This document shows, piece after piece, positions 6,962 through 13,926 of a stretch of DNA of 42,332 nt. The stretch spans positions 1 through 42,332 of IMG/VR virus record IMGVR_UViG_3300017666_000003; one strand, given 5' to 3'. Numbering within the stretch: position 1 is the first letter of the stretch; the number at the start of each line of letters is the position of its first letter. The position numbers were made by a program, and so were the translations under genes. The notes under the pieces were generated by a model that saw nothing but the letters and a program-made list of their open reading frames with translations, was not told the origin of the DNA and did not search any database. This stretch comes from a virus.

Positions 6962-7648
6962 ATGACCACAGAAACAACAATGGAACCAACCACAGAAGAC
7001 CAAACCTCGCAAACTATTTTCGAAATCAATTACCCCGAGCCGTTGCTACGCCTCTGGCGATTTGCCGACCACCAAAGCATTAGGTTCGCCATTGATTTTG
7101 TCCGCGTCGATTTCAAAAACGCATTCGTGGAAGCGACTCAAGGGTCAATCATCGTCCGAGAAGTCTTAGAGATTCCCGATGAATGGCGGAGCTTTGATTC
7201 GGCATTGTTTTACGGCGAAGATCTAGAGCGGATTTTCAACTTTTACAAAAAGCGAAATAGCCGACACGGTTTGAAGCTCGTGAAGGACGGTGACAATTGG
7301 TACGCCCAAAACGATCTAGTTCGGATGGCCATCCAAACCAACGGATCCACCTTTCCCAACACAAGCGAGGTTTTTAACCCCCAGCCGGATCGCGTTGTCA
7401 AGTTTCTTCTAAGCGTCGACATACTGCGAATGTTTCTCAAAGCAGTCGATTCAGATGACATCGAGTCATGTAACAGTGTCGAGTTCAGCGTACCGCTTAG
7501 CGGTGGATTCGCGATTGATTTAAGTTGCAGAGGTGGCAAGGTCAAAGCACGTTTCGCAACCATGACCTCCGGCGAAAACGCTGGGAATTCTATCGCAATC
7601 GAACCACCGTTTGAAACCACCGAATCAACCCAGGAACCAAACCCATGA
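6962..7648 (+). CDS. Unknown protein with weak resemblance to sliding clamps
   Basis: 228 residues from the ATG at 6962 (the frame extends upstream as a shadow of the previous gene). The order of strands and helices recalls one and a half DnaN domains: AIDFVRVDFKNAFVEATQGS, then FYGEDLERIFNFYK, then FPNTSEVFNPQPDRVVKFLL and SVDILRMFLKAV. In beta clamps, a FPxY...P....V...L...L pattern occurs at the domain junction. It lacks the full three-domain length (about 370) and I cannot verify the fold. Its ATGA overlap with the next gene indicates translational coupling. Neighbouring the replication protein, a DNA-metabolism role is plausible. Confidence 0.6.
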   Translation: MTTETTMEPTTEDQTSQTIFEINYPEPLLRLWRFADHQSIRFAIDFVRVDFKNAFVEATQGSIIVREVLEIPDEWRSFDSALFYGEDLERIFNFYKKRNSRHGLKLVKDGDNWYAQNDLVRMAIQTNGSTFPNTSEVFNPQPDRVVKFLLSVDILRMFLKAVDSDDIESCNSVEFSVPLSGGFAIDLSCRGGKVKARFATMTSGENAGNSIAIEPPFETTESTQEPNP

Positions 7649-8007
7649 TCCAACTCCACAAAATTGCAACGCCGCCGCAGCTCCACGAGATACTCACCAA
7701 GAATGGTTCCACTGACATCCAGTGTTACGAGGGGGCAGTCAACAAAGGATACATCTCCGTCATCAAAAGCCGCGACCCCAGCGGCCGGAATAACGCGATG
7801 GAAGATCATTTGTCGATTTCCATCAGACCGTTGGTTATGGGAGTTATGCAAAGCGGACGCATCCCAACCAAAGCAGAGATTCAAAGCGTATTGAATTTCT
7901 TCCAATGGAACGGTCCTGCTTGCGTCGGCGAGGGCCAAGACTATGTCGTCCACATTTACAAAGCACCAAGCACTAAGAACCAGGAACAAACGCGGAGCGT
8001 TTCATGA
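7645..8007 (+). CDS. Hypothetical protein, coupled to neighbours
   Basis: 120 residues. Both ends overlap neighbours through ATGA (7645-7648 and 8004-8007), so the three genes 6962-8243 form a tightly coupled set. The protein has a helical N-terminus (PPQLHEILTKNGSTDIQCYE), a beta-rich centre and no motif I can name. The last 15 codons come from an AACYAAG-type heptamer repeat (GCACCAAGCACTAAGAACC), read as APSTKNQEQ, another case of repeat DNA read as protein. Confidence 0.6.
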   Translation: MIQLHKIATPPQLHEILTKNGSTDIQCYEGAVNKGYISVIKSRDPSGRNNAMEDHLSISIRPLVMGVMQSGRIPTKAEIQSVLNFFQWNGPACVGEGQDYVVHIYKAPSTKNQEQTRSVS

Positions 8008-8243
8008 GTTTAACCGCTTTCATATTGCACTTACGTCCCGACGAGAGTCTCACCATCCACACCGAGCTCGACGTCATCCGCTACGAGTTATCGGTAGGGG
8101 TCGGGACACGGCGCCCGCAGCGAATCGTCGGCATGGTCCAGGTCGACACCGTCAAGACCACGCATCACGACGTATTGAGCGAAGCATTACACCGCGAGCT
8201 CGACACGGCCCGCGGCAAGCAACGCACCAAGCGAATTTGGTAG
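8004..8243 (+). CDS. Hypothetical protein, last gene of the coupled set
   Basis: 79 residues; starts in the ATGA overlap with the gene before. A mixed alpha/beta protein with basic C-terminus (RGKQRTKRIW). No family recognised. It ends the early operon, and a strong terminator follows at 8355-8413. Confidence 0.6.
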   Translation: MSLTAFILHLRPDESLTIHTELDVIRYELSVGVGTRRPQRIVGMVQVDTVKTTHHDVLSEALHRELDTARGKQRTKRIW

Positions 8244-8354
8244 CCATATCACCTCTATTACGAACGCTTATTTGACGTTCACGATGGGACACTTTTTTTG
8301 ACAGGTTTAGAATTCTGCTTAAACGCGGCGTTTTTAGCGTCCCAATGAGAAATA

Positions 8355-8413
8355 CCTGCCCGCCGCAGGTGTTAATCCTTCACCAAAAACATCCACGGCG
8401 GGCGGGTGTTTTT
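8355..8413 (+). terminator. Strong terminator closing the early operon
   Basis: CCTGCCCGCCG (8355-8365) pairs with CGGCGGGCGGG (8396-8406) through 11 pairs including one G-T wobble, followed by TGTTTTT. The loop is 30 bases. It isolates the AT-richer genes at 8434-9863 from the early operon. Confidence 0.8.
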
Positions 8414-8433
8414 ATTGTAGCATTGGATTTGAA

Positions 8434-9252
8434 ATGAGTGAATCATTTGCAGCACAAAGAAGCTGGAAAGCTGACTTTGTATGGATGGACGTTTCCAAAC
8501 TTTTTATTGACGATGGTTACCAGCGAGGCAAAAAGGCATCTCACATTAACCGAATCGCGAAGAATTTTGATAGTAGAGTTTTTGGTGCAGTTTCTGTAGG
8601 TCGCCGACCCGACAACAGTTTCTTTGTGATTGATGGACAACAACGTTTAGCAGCCGCCGTGAAGATTGGAATGACATCAGTTCCTTGCATGGTGTTCGAC
8701 GTGTCAAATGATAGGGAAGAGGCTTCGTTGTTCACTCAGATCAACAAGGGCCGTAAAAACATAACGCCGCTTGAACAATGGAAGGCAGATTTGTACGCAC
8801 ATGATCCAGTCGCGCTCGCAGTACGTGACATAGTCGAGGCAACTGGCTATCGCGTGGTGAATGGACAGGCGGATTATGGCGTTCAAAACGTTAAGGGGCT
8901 AGCGGGAGAATACAAAGCAGATCCAGATGTTTTTCGTGATGTTTGGTCTCTGTTGGCAGAATTACACAATGGCTCACCGATAACAGATTTGATGCTACGA
9001 GCTATGTGTCTTGTCGAAAGAACTGCAAGAAAATCGGGCTTAACAATGCTTGTTGAGGAACATTTAAAGACGTTAAAAAAACTTGGCGTTCATGGGATAA
9101 ACAATGCGATGAACAACGCTGTAGGCTACTTGGGCGATCACAATCCACCGACTAGGGCGAAGGGTATCATTAAAGCCATCAACGGTCGCAAGACAAAAAA
9201 CACTTTGCCATTCCCATCGGACAGTTCGACAGGCAAGGAAAACGAATCGTGA
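8434..9252 (+). CDS. ParB/Srx-like N-terminal domain protein
   Basis: 272 residues. Residues 15-95 have the pattern of phage ParB-like (DUF6551-type) domains: a YQR motif (29-31), HINRIAKNFDSRVFGAVSVG, FVIDGQQRLAAA (64-75) with the DGQQR signature, and VPCMVFDV. The family fold binds nucleotide and sometimes has nuclease activity, and in phages it is often used for DNA binding or host takeover; catalysis here is unproven. The remaining 170 residues are helical. The gene is AT-richer than its neighbours and lies behind a terminator, fitting a recently gained cargo (moron) gene. Its stop overlaps the next start (GTGA). Confidence 0.7.
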   Translation: MSESFAAQRSWKADFVWMDVSKLFIDDGYQRGKKASHINRIAKNFDSRVFGAVSVGRRPDNSFFVIDGQQRLAAAVKIGMTSVPCMVFDVSNDREEASLFTQINKGRKNITPLEQWKADLYAHDPVALAVRDIVEATGYRVVNGQADYGVQNVKGLAGEYKADPDVFRDVWSLLAELHNGSPITDLMLRAMCLVERTARKSGLTMLVEEHLKTLKKLGVHGINNAMNNAVGYLGDHNPPTRAKGIIKAINGRKTKNTLPFPSDSSTGKENES

Positions 9253-9863
9253 ACGACGAAGAACGTAAAGCATACGACGCATTCCAGCGAATCGTAGATG
9301 CAGCCAAAAAAATGAACGAGGCGATCAATGGTGACAATCAAAAAAAGCCATCAGTCAAAATGGACCGCGATTCGATTCAATCAAAGACCAAAGTAGAGAT
9401 GAAAATGACCGAAGACGACGATGACATTCAGACAGAGTTCTTTTGCGATCTTTCGTTGAGCATTTGGTTAACGACGATCATGGAGTTCAAGCTGCAGTTT
9501 AGCCCAGGTTTTTCAAACCAAGTCACCGTTTGTTTCGAATCCAAACAGGAAATTGAAGTCGACGTCCTTTGGGATGAGATTTCAAACGAAGGCATATGCG
9601 ACTATGCGTCGCTCCGAGAAGACGGCAGCATTACTCTAGGGATCTCGTATGCTTCACCGAAAGAATTAGGACCGAGTTACCAAGCTTTTGTTGAAATGCT
9701 ATGGATGCTTTCTATTCGCGGATTCCGCCCGACTTGCGCGATGACGCAGTATGGTAACTGCCAAGAGTTTCAATCGCGATTGACAGAGTACATGGAAAAG
9801 ATTGCAACGGTAAAGCAGTCGAGCGACCTAGATATTTCCCAACTCTTTGGTTTTATCTTTTAA
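9249..9863 (+). CDS. Hypothetical partner of the ParB-like gene
   Basis: 204 residues, GTG start in a GTGA overlap with the ParB-like gene, so the two are translated together. The N-terminus (DEERKAYDAFQRIVDAAKKM) is a charged helix with an unexpected likeness to the start of the tape measure protein (DEKSAYEAFQKVIAEAAKLG). The rest is a beta/alpha domain (residues 55-180) with no named family. AT-richer composition shared with the gene before supports joint acquisition. No catalytic motif seen. Confidence 0.65.
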   Translation: MNDEERKAYDAFQRIVDAAKKMNEAINGDNQKKPSVKMDRDSIQSKTKVEMKMTEDDDDIQTEFFCDLSLSIWLTTIMEFKLQFSPGFSNQVTVCFESKQEIEVDVLWDEISNEGICDYASLREDGSITLGISYASPKELGPSYQAFVEMLWMLSIRGFRPTCAMTQYGNCQEFQSRLTEYMEKIATVKQSSDLDISQLFGFIF

Positions 9864-9985
9864 TCCGAACGTCTCTTAGCCCCCCAAATCCCCAGCACAG
9901 CAAGAAACAGCAGCACCCGGCCGATGCCCCACCAATCCCATTGCAGAGTTTCCAAACCTAATCCGTCAAACATCCCATCGTACAT
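9860..9985 (-). CDS. Possible 41-residue membrane protein
   Basis: On the minus strand, 41 codons from an ATG at 9985 end with one hydrophobic segment (WWGIGRVLLFLAVLGIWG) and a basic tail AKRRSD. This is a credible single-span peptide with positive-inside end. The interval holds no other gene, and the stop overlaps the end of the gene at 9249. Against it: no clear ribosome-binding site, and the open frame continues upstream into an antisense region. A pseudogene remnant is possible. Confidence 0.3.
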   Translation of the reverse strand: MYDGMFDGLGLETLQWDWWGIGRVLLFLAVLGIWGAKRRSD

Positions 9986-10006
9986 AGGAAAGCACCGATC
10001 TAAATC

Positions 10007-10708
10007 ATGGCCGGTAGACCATGGACATCCAAAGAGGACGCCATCATCCGGCGGCACTACAAAAAGAAAAGTGTAGCATGGATCGCCCAACGCGTAGACC
10101 GGACCGATCGAAGCGTTTACCAACGGGCCAAGACACTCGGACTATGCGAGGAGCGAAACCAATCTGAGATAGACGACAGAAAGTCACAAATCGTTTTGTT
10201 GTTATCCCAGGGACTCAGCGACAGCGAAGTCGCCAACCAAGTCGGTATGGATCGACGAGCTTTGACCGAAATGCGAAACCGAATGGGAATCGAGGCCAAT
10301 GGGCGAAACGATCGATACCGACAGCGAGTCTCACAGAAAACACGAGAACAATGCCGCCGAGCCGGAGTCGCTAATCTCGCAGCCATTCGAGCCAAGCAAT
10401 TCCGTCAGTTTGTCGACGATCTAGGTTGGCCTAACCTTTCAGTCAGAGCCGCCCAGATAGCCGAAACACTACACAGAAACGGACCCATGACACGACGACA
10501 GATTTGTCAAGCCGTCGGACTACGATGGAAGGGCTCAAGACACTCGCTTTCTAATAGCCGAGTGCCAGGCGGTTCCTATATGGCCGAACTTCAACGAGCC
10601 GGAATCGTCGTCCGTCTCGAATCTGCCATCAGCCTACGAGGCTCTGGCAACCAACACGACCTTTACATGATCGCACTAGGAAAAGAACCATGTCGAACAA
10701 AGGAATGA
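10007..10708 (+). CDS. Myb/GcrA-like and winged-helix DNA-binding protein
   Basis: 233 residues. The N-terminal 45 residues are a classic Myb/SANT-like or GcrA-like helix-turn-helix: WTSKEDAIIRRHYKKKSVAW and IAQRVDRTDRSVYQRAKTLG. A second possible helix-turn-helix (LSQGLSDSEVANQVGMDRRA) follows at about 65-85. The C-terminal part (NGPMTRRQICQAVGLRWKGS) is winged-helix-like. A multi-domain regulator that could control late genes is inferred from this and from its place before the tail module. Its last 19 bases overlap the next gene. Confidence 0.7.
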   Translation: MAGRPWTSKEDAIIRRHYKKKSVAWIAQRVDRTDRSVYQRAKTLGLCEERNQSEIDDRKSQIVLLLSQGLSDSEVANQVGMDRRALTEMRNRMGIEANGRNDRYRQRVSQKTREQCRRAGVANLAAIRAKQFRQFVDDLGWPNLSVRAAQIAETLHRNGPMTRRQICQAVGLRWKGSRHSLSNSRVPGGSYMAELQRAGIVVRLESAISLRGSGNQHDLYMIALGKEPCRTKE

Positions 10709-10989
10709 CCATCAGCTCCGTCGAGGGCCAATTAGAACAACAGCAAACAAACCTTGAACTACAGAGCAAACTCCGCCAAGCCATTTTTGGTGCGATCAGC
10801 GAACACGACGTCGAGGAGATAATCAAACGGCAAGTCGAAAAGGCCAAACAGGGGGACAACGCGTCTTTGCAATTTGTCATGAAATACGTGTTAGGATTTG
10901 GCCAACCCGTAACACTCAATCAAATCAATGTCATGGACGTCGAAACCGCCGCTAGAATCGCGAACAGGAAGCAGCCCACGGCCTCGTAG
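10690..10989 (+). CDS. Small helical protein (terminase-small-like or regulatory)
   Basis: 99 residues. The core LRQAIFGAISEHDVEEIIKR QVEKAKQGDNASLQFVMKYV-type pattern (two helices, a GD turn, then helix and LGxxxPV) is familiar from small planctomycete and phage proteins of unknown function. It overlaps the regulator at 10007 by 19 bases, so expression is coupled. The stop is the TAG of a TCGTAGCCTCGTCCACTACC repeat. Convergent with the minus-strand operon beginning 45 bases on. Confidence 0.6.
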   Translation: MSNKGMTISSVEGQLEQQQTNLELQSKLRQAIFGAISEHDVEEIIKRQVEKAKQGDNASLQFVMKYVLGFGQPVTLNQINVMDVETAARIANRKQPTAS

Positions 10990-11037
10990 CCTCGTCCACT
11001 ACCAACCAAAAGCCCAATCTCTAACGAGATTGGCTAC
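10984..11037. repeat. GTAGCCTCGTCCACTAC element plus half palindromic element
   Basis: The first family supplies the stop of the gene ending at 10989. The hairpin CCAATCTC-TAAC-GAGATTGG (11014-11033) lies at the junction of two convergent genes and might end both transcripts. Confidence 0.8.
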
Positions 11038-11996
11038 GACACTACGAAATGCCCCAAGCCTATTTCGACTTGCTGCCCGACGGCGAAGTTGTCGAACGTC
11101 ACCCGGCCAGCGAACGGACCACCCGCGGGCCCATTGTACACCACATCGACCACCGAATCATCCGTCGGGATCGCCACCGTAGCCGTTACATAATCTACCG
11201 TCCCCGCCGAGTTTTGGATCCGGATCCGAATCGATCCACCCCCGCCATGCGTCGCTGACTTGCGGACCTTTACAACCAAATCATGGCCGAACGTCGTAAA
11301 CGGCGACGAAGTCGGAGCCGCGATCGCTTGGACGTACGAGAACGGACTCGCCGAGGTATTCACAATCCGAGCGAATTGGATCAGTTTCGCCACCCGTAGA
11401 TTGGTCGATAAATCCAAACGAGTAATCGTAAACCCGCTCCCCGTGACATTGGGCAGCCCGTTCAAAAGGAGATTCCGATGCTCGACAAACTCCTCATTGA
11501 TCCCCTCGGGCAACATCCGGATCACCGCCAACTCCCACGAGCGATTCGGATCTCCGGTCGCCGTCACCACGCATTGCTCATCCGTTTGCAGCTCCACGAG
11601 CCACGTTAGGGACAAATGCGAATTGCAAACCAACTCCCGGACCATTGTGTCCGGAGTCCCCAAGGTTAGAACTGATCCACGCGTCCCCGATTGGGTCACC
11701 GGTACCGAGATGATCTGGTCCCAAGTCACCTTTTTGCATTCGACCACGTTCCACGACTTGACCGCCCAGGTCGGAGCCGTCACCTCGAGTTTAAGATCCT
11801 CCCGCTCCGTAGTCGACTGCAGGACGCATAGAAAATGCCCAACCCCTCGCCGGTTGGTAAAAATCGGATTGCTCGCATGAAATTCGATCCCACATCCGAT
11901 CGTATCGCCGGCAGTTTCCATAATCCAAGTGGATGGAGCCGCAGGGTCAGGCCGGCGAGACCGTTTCGCCAAGATGAGCGGATAGCCTTGCGTCAT
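11034..11996 (-). CDS. Unknown beta-rich protein of a reverse-strand operon
   Basis: 320 residues. No signal peptide or membrane segment. The sequence is rich in strands, glycine and serine (SATHGGGGSIRIRIQNSAGT, GGPFAGRVTFDNFAVGQQVE), looking like beta-sandwich modules of an extracellular or virion protein. No family recognised. It starts in an ATGA overlap (11993-11996) with the regulator-like gene upstream, so the two are coupled. As an inverted operon between early and tail genes, it could be a lysogeny-expressed cargo gene or a surface-modifying protein. Its codon use resembles the neighbours, so acquisition is not recent or is from a similar host. Confidence 0.65.
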   Translation of the reverse strand: MTQGYPLILAKRSRRPDPAAPSTWIMETAGDTIGCGIEFHASNPIFTNRRGVGHFLCVLQSTTEREDLKLEVTAPTWAVKSWNVVECKKVTWDQIISVPVTQSGTRGSVLTLGTPDTMVRELVCNSHLSLTWLVELQTDEQCVVTATGDPNRSWELAVIRMLPEGINEEFVEHRNLLLNGLPNVTGSGFTITRLDLSTNLRVAKLIQFARIVNTSASPFSYVQAIAAPTSSPFTTFGHDLVVKVRKSATHGGGGSIRIRIQNSAGTVDYVTATVAIPTDDSVVDVVYNGPAGGPFAGRVTFDNFAVGQQVEIGLGHFVVS

Positions 11997-12502
11997 GACA
12001 GCACCGTCATTTTTCTTGTAGTTGTAGCCGAAGTCGCCAGACTTTGGACGCCCTTTCCAATCTCTTCGCGAGATTGGCTACCAGCGGTCCGCGTTACCCC
12101 ACGCGCCGCACAGATCGGGCATGGGCTCACCGATACCCGTCCATGATCCGGACACCTCCACGAGATCGGAACAAACGCCACCTCGGATTCTTCATCCTCT
12201 TCATCCCGATAATGATCATCCCCCGAAGTCCTCAGACGATGGATCGTCGTTTTGCTGAAACCATACTCGCGAGCAAGCGAACGGACCGAGCCCGACGCCT
12301 TATTGATAATCTCCTCGCGAGTCAGCGGAGCCACCGGTTTGATCCGGCGGACGTTTTTCGGGAGGCGTTTATAGAGAGCTTTCACGTTCCGGAAATGGAA
12401 ACGGCGGCAGATTTCCTCTAGCGTCATATCCGAGAGATAAGCATCCAGAATGATCGCTTGAGCCTCAAAGCCAGGTAGGAGCGGTTGGGAGATTTTAGAC
12501 AT
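11993..12502 (-). CDS. Helix-turn-helix/zinc-ribbon protein with translated repeat
   Basis: 169 residues from the ATG at 12502, chosen because GAGGG stands five bases upstream. Two helix-turn-helix-like segments (MTLEEICRRFHFRNVKALYK, 26-45; GSVRSLAREYGFSKTTIHRL, 71-90) precede an acidic linker and a zinc-ribbon-like CPDHG...CPICAARG (117-135). Residues 141-161 are a palindromic element read in reverse orientation (GSQSREEIG...VQSLATSAT). The whole looks like a small DNA-binding regulator. It shares a transcript with the beta-rich gene through an ATGA overlap. Confidence 0.65.
   Translation of the reverse strand: MSKISQPLLPGFEAQAIILDAYLSDMTLEEICRRFHFRNVKALYKRLPKNVRRIKPVAPLTREEIINKASGSVRSLAREYGFSKTTIHRLRTSGDDHYRDEEDEESEVAFVPISWRCPDHGRVSVSPCPICAARGVTRTAGSQSREEIGKGVQSLATSATTTRKMTVLS
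12024..12081 (-). repeat. Palindromic element inside the reverse-strand regulator, in frame
   Basis: Full copy, read on the minus strand as GSQSREEIG...VQSLATSAT near the C-terminus. The frame continues through it. The same reading occurs in the terminase N-terminus (22985-23042). Confidence 0.9.
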
Positions 12503-12506
12503 ATTA

Positions 12507-12526
12507 CCCTCGTATTGGTGCGAGGG
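12507..12526 (-). promoter_or_regulatory. Hairpin over the ribosome-binding site
   Basis: On the minus strand, CCCTCG-CACCAATA-CGAGGG is followed four bases later by the ATG at 12502. The second arm contains the GAGGG Shine-Dalgarno, so the hairpin could hide it and control translation of the reverse operon. Confidence 0.45.
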
Positions 12527-12550
12527 TGCGAGAGCCAATGGGTCACAGTC

Positions 12551-12580
12551 ATCATATCAACTCGGGACAGTTCCGGCCAA
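12551..12580 (-). promoter_or_regulatory. Probable promoter of the reverse-strand operon
   Basis: On the minus strand TTGGCC (12580-12575), 18-base spacer, TATGAT (12556-12551), a good minus-10 box with a fair minus-35. It lies 48 bases upstream of the start at 12502. Confidence 0.5.
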
Positions 12581-12592
12581 TGGTTTAATGTG

Positions 12593-12655
12593 TAGTGGAC
12601 GAGGCAACGAGGCCATTGCAGCACGTCAGGACTCGTAGCCTCGTCCACTACCCAA
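12593..12655. repeat. Two facing copies of the GTAGTGGACGAGGCTAC family
   Basis: GTAGTGGACGAGGCAACGAG (about 12593-12612) and its inverse orientation TCGTAGCCTCGTCCACTACC (about 12633-12652) flank a short spacer, in the divergent region before the tail genes. Confidence 0.8.
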
Positions 12656-12683
12656 CCCGATCTCTTAAAACCAAAAGCGAACC

Positions 12684-12941
12684 ATGGCAAAAGCAAAAAC
12701 TCAATCCACTGAATCATCTGAGACCATCGACGACACCAAAAAAGCCGTCATCGACTCAACGCCGCCAACCCCACCGGCCCCGATGCCGCTCGACATGCGG
12801 ATCGCCGCCATGTTAGGCATGGGGCTCGACATCGTCCGCGAGCGGATGGTAGGTAAAGATCAGTCCGCATTACTTCAGCTCGTCGAGGATCGCAACCATC
12901 CCGACCTCTCCGCGATGTTAGCCGTCAATAGATCAGTCTGA
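12684..12941 (+). CDS. Small protein at the start of the tail module
   Basis: 85 residues. The N-terminal 35 residues are low complexity, with acidic, threonine and proline residues (TPPTPPAPMPLD). The C-terminal half is helical (MRIAAMLGMGLDIVRERMVG, SALLQLVEDRNHPDLSAML). No family recognised. Position just before the assembly chaperone suggests a small tail-assembly or scaffolding role. A GATCAGTCTGATC-type repeat and half palindromic element follow its stop. Confidence 0.55.
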   Translation: MAKAKTQSTESSETIDDTKKAVIDSTPPTPPAPMPLDMRIAAMLGMGLDIVRERMVGKDQSALLQLVEDRNHPDLSAMLAVNRSV

Positions 12942-12982
12942 TCCGACCGATCTATCATCCAATCTCTGGCGAGATCGGCTAC
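12931..12982. repeat. GATCAGTCTGATC element and half palindromic element
   Basis: GATCAGTCTGATCCGACCGA (12931-12950) overlaps the stop of the preceding gene, and CCAATCTC-TGGC-GAGATCGG (12959-12978) follows. Then come AACYAAG-type heptamers up to the next start. Confidence 0.8.
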
Positions 12983-13023
12983 CACAACTCACAACCAAGC
13001 ACCAAGAACTAGGAACTAAGAAC

Positions 13024-13740
13024 TTGTTTCTCTACTACTACCCCGGCAACGGCCCTATACCCGACGAGCTCCGGTACGTCATCACCGACACAGAGCCCTA
13101 TCACAAACGAACCGTCATGCACGGCCCCCTCGGTCGTCCCGCCGGCACCATCTTCGCTATGGAGAGCCACGACCCCGGTCTCGTGAAGCTCGACGAACCG
13201 TTCCAGAAATGGAAGCCATTCCCAGGAGACTCTCCGTTATGTGTCGGACTATCAGACAGCGTCAAACCCGATCCCCAGCAACTCAGCCGCCCCACGATGT
13301 TAAGGGGGCATGTCGTGAAGTTAGCCGACGGAACCAATTGGCTCGTCCCAATCGCTCGCGGATTCGACAGCGGATCGGAGCAAATGTTCTTGGCGTTACC
13401 GATCGCCTTGGAGTACGAATGCTCGACCGGTCGTTGGATCGCTGGAGGAGTCGAGACCCAGTACAAAGCCTTTTTTGATCTCGCCCAATCTCACGCGCAA
13501 AAGCGGTGGGAGATGCTCGGACAGGGCCAGCTCCAATTCGACGACCCCGACGCCGATAAACTCGCCATGGCCGCGTTACAGACAAACTATCGGATTAGTC
13601 ACCTCGAGCTATCGTTCTTTTCGGGAGCTTACACCCCGAGAACCAGGCAACAGATATTAGACGCCATCCTAGACATACCGACATGGATGGAATGGCACCG
13701 CAAAAAAAAAGAGCTAGCGAGCGATGGTACCAATACTTGA
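13024..13740 (+). CDS. Probable tail assembly chaperone, zero-frame product
   Basis: 238 residues from the TTG at 13024; no Shine-Dalgarno, and the start is preceded by heptamer repeats. N-terminal part beta-rich, C-terminal part helical (ILDAILDIPTWMEWHRKKKE). I do not recognise the family from sequence alone. The call rests on place (immediately before the tape measure gene) and on a run of nine A at 13702-13710, ten codons before the stop, from which a minus-one shift opens an extension. That is the lambda gpG/gpGT arrangement. The protein is longer than gpG (140 residues), so a conserved hypothetical tail protein with frameshift is the more careful wording. Confidence 0.6.
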   Translation: MFLYYYPGNGPIPDELRYVITDTEPYHKRTVMHGPLGRPAGTIFAMESHDPGLVKLDEPFQKWKPFPGDSPLCVGLSDSVKPDPQQLSRPTMLRGHVVKLADGTNWLVPIARGFDSGSEQMFLALPIALEYECSTGRWIAGGVETQYKAFFDLAQSHAQKRWEMLGQGQLQFDDPDADKLAMAALQTNYRISHLELSFFSGAYTPRTRQQILDAILDIPTWMEWHRKKKELASDGTNT

Positions 13741-13829
13741 GATGGTCGAAACAGGTCGACGCCGGCCAGCCGACGAGTTACCGCCCCACTTGGGCCGACC
13801 TCCAGTTTTATACGTTAGGCATCCGGTAG
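13702..13829 (+). CDS. Minus-one frameshift extension of the chaperone
   Basis: Nine A at 13702-13710 give a slippery A AAA AAA site. A minus-one slip reads AGA GCT AGC GAG CGA TGG and continues for 39 residues (contains RWYQYLRWSKQVDAGQPTSY and PTWADLQFYTLGIR) to TAG at 13827-13829, so the fusion product runs 13024-13829 with about 40 extra residues. The extension has convincing protein-like composition (tryptophan, tyrosine, leucine) and no start codon of its own. It ends 97 bases before the tape measure gene. Confidence 0.6.
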
Positions 13830-13926
13830 CCGTAGTGGACGAGGCAACGAGGCCATTGCCAACCCCATCCAATCTCTAACGAGATCGGCTACAACCAAGA
13901 ACTAAGAACCAAGAACTGGCGAAGCT
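13830..13926. repeat. Repeat cluster before the tape measure gene
   Basis: GTAGTGGACGAGGCAACGAG (13832-13851), half palindromic element CCAATCTC-TAAC-GAGATCGG (about 13869-13888) and AACYAAG heptamers ending in GGCGAAGCTATG. The same heptamer leader stands before the genes at 16172, 31637 and 32163. Confidence 0.85.

Noticed and set aside
11260-11880. 206-codon plus-strand open frame
   Set aside because: Antisense to the beta-rich gene at 11034-11996; the minus frame has coupling, promoter and ribosome-binding site.
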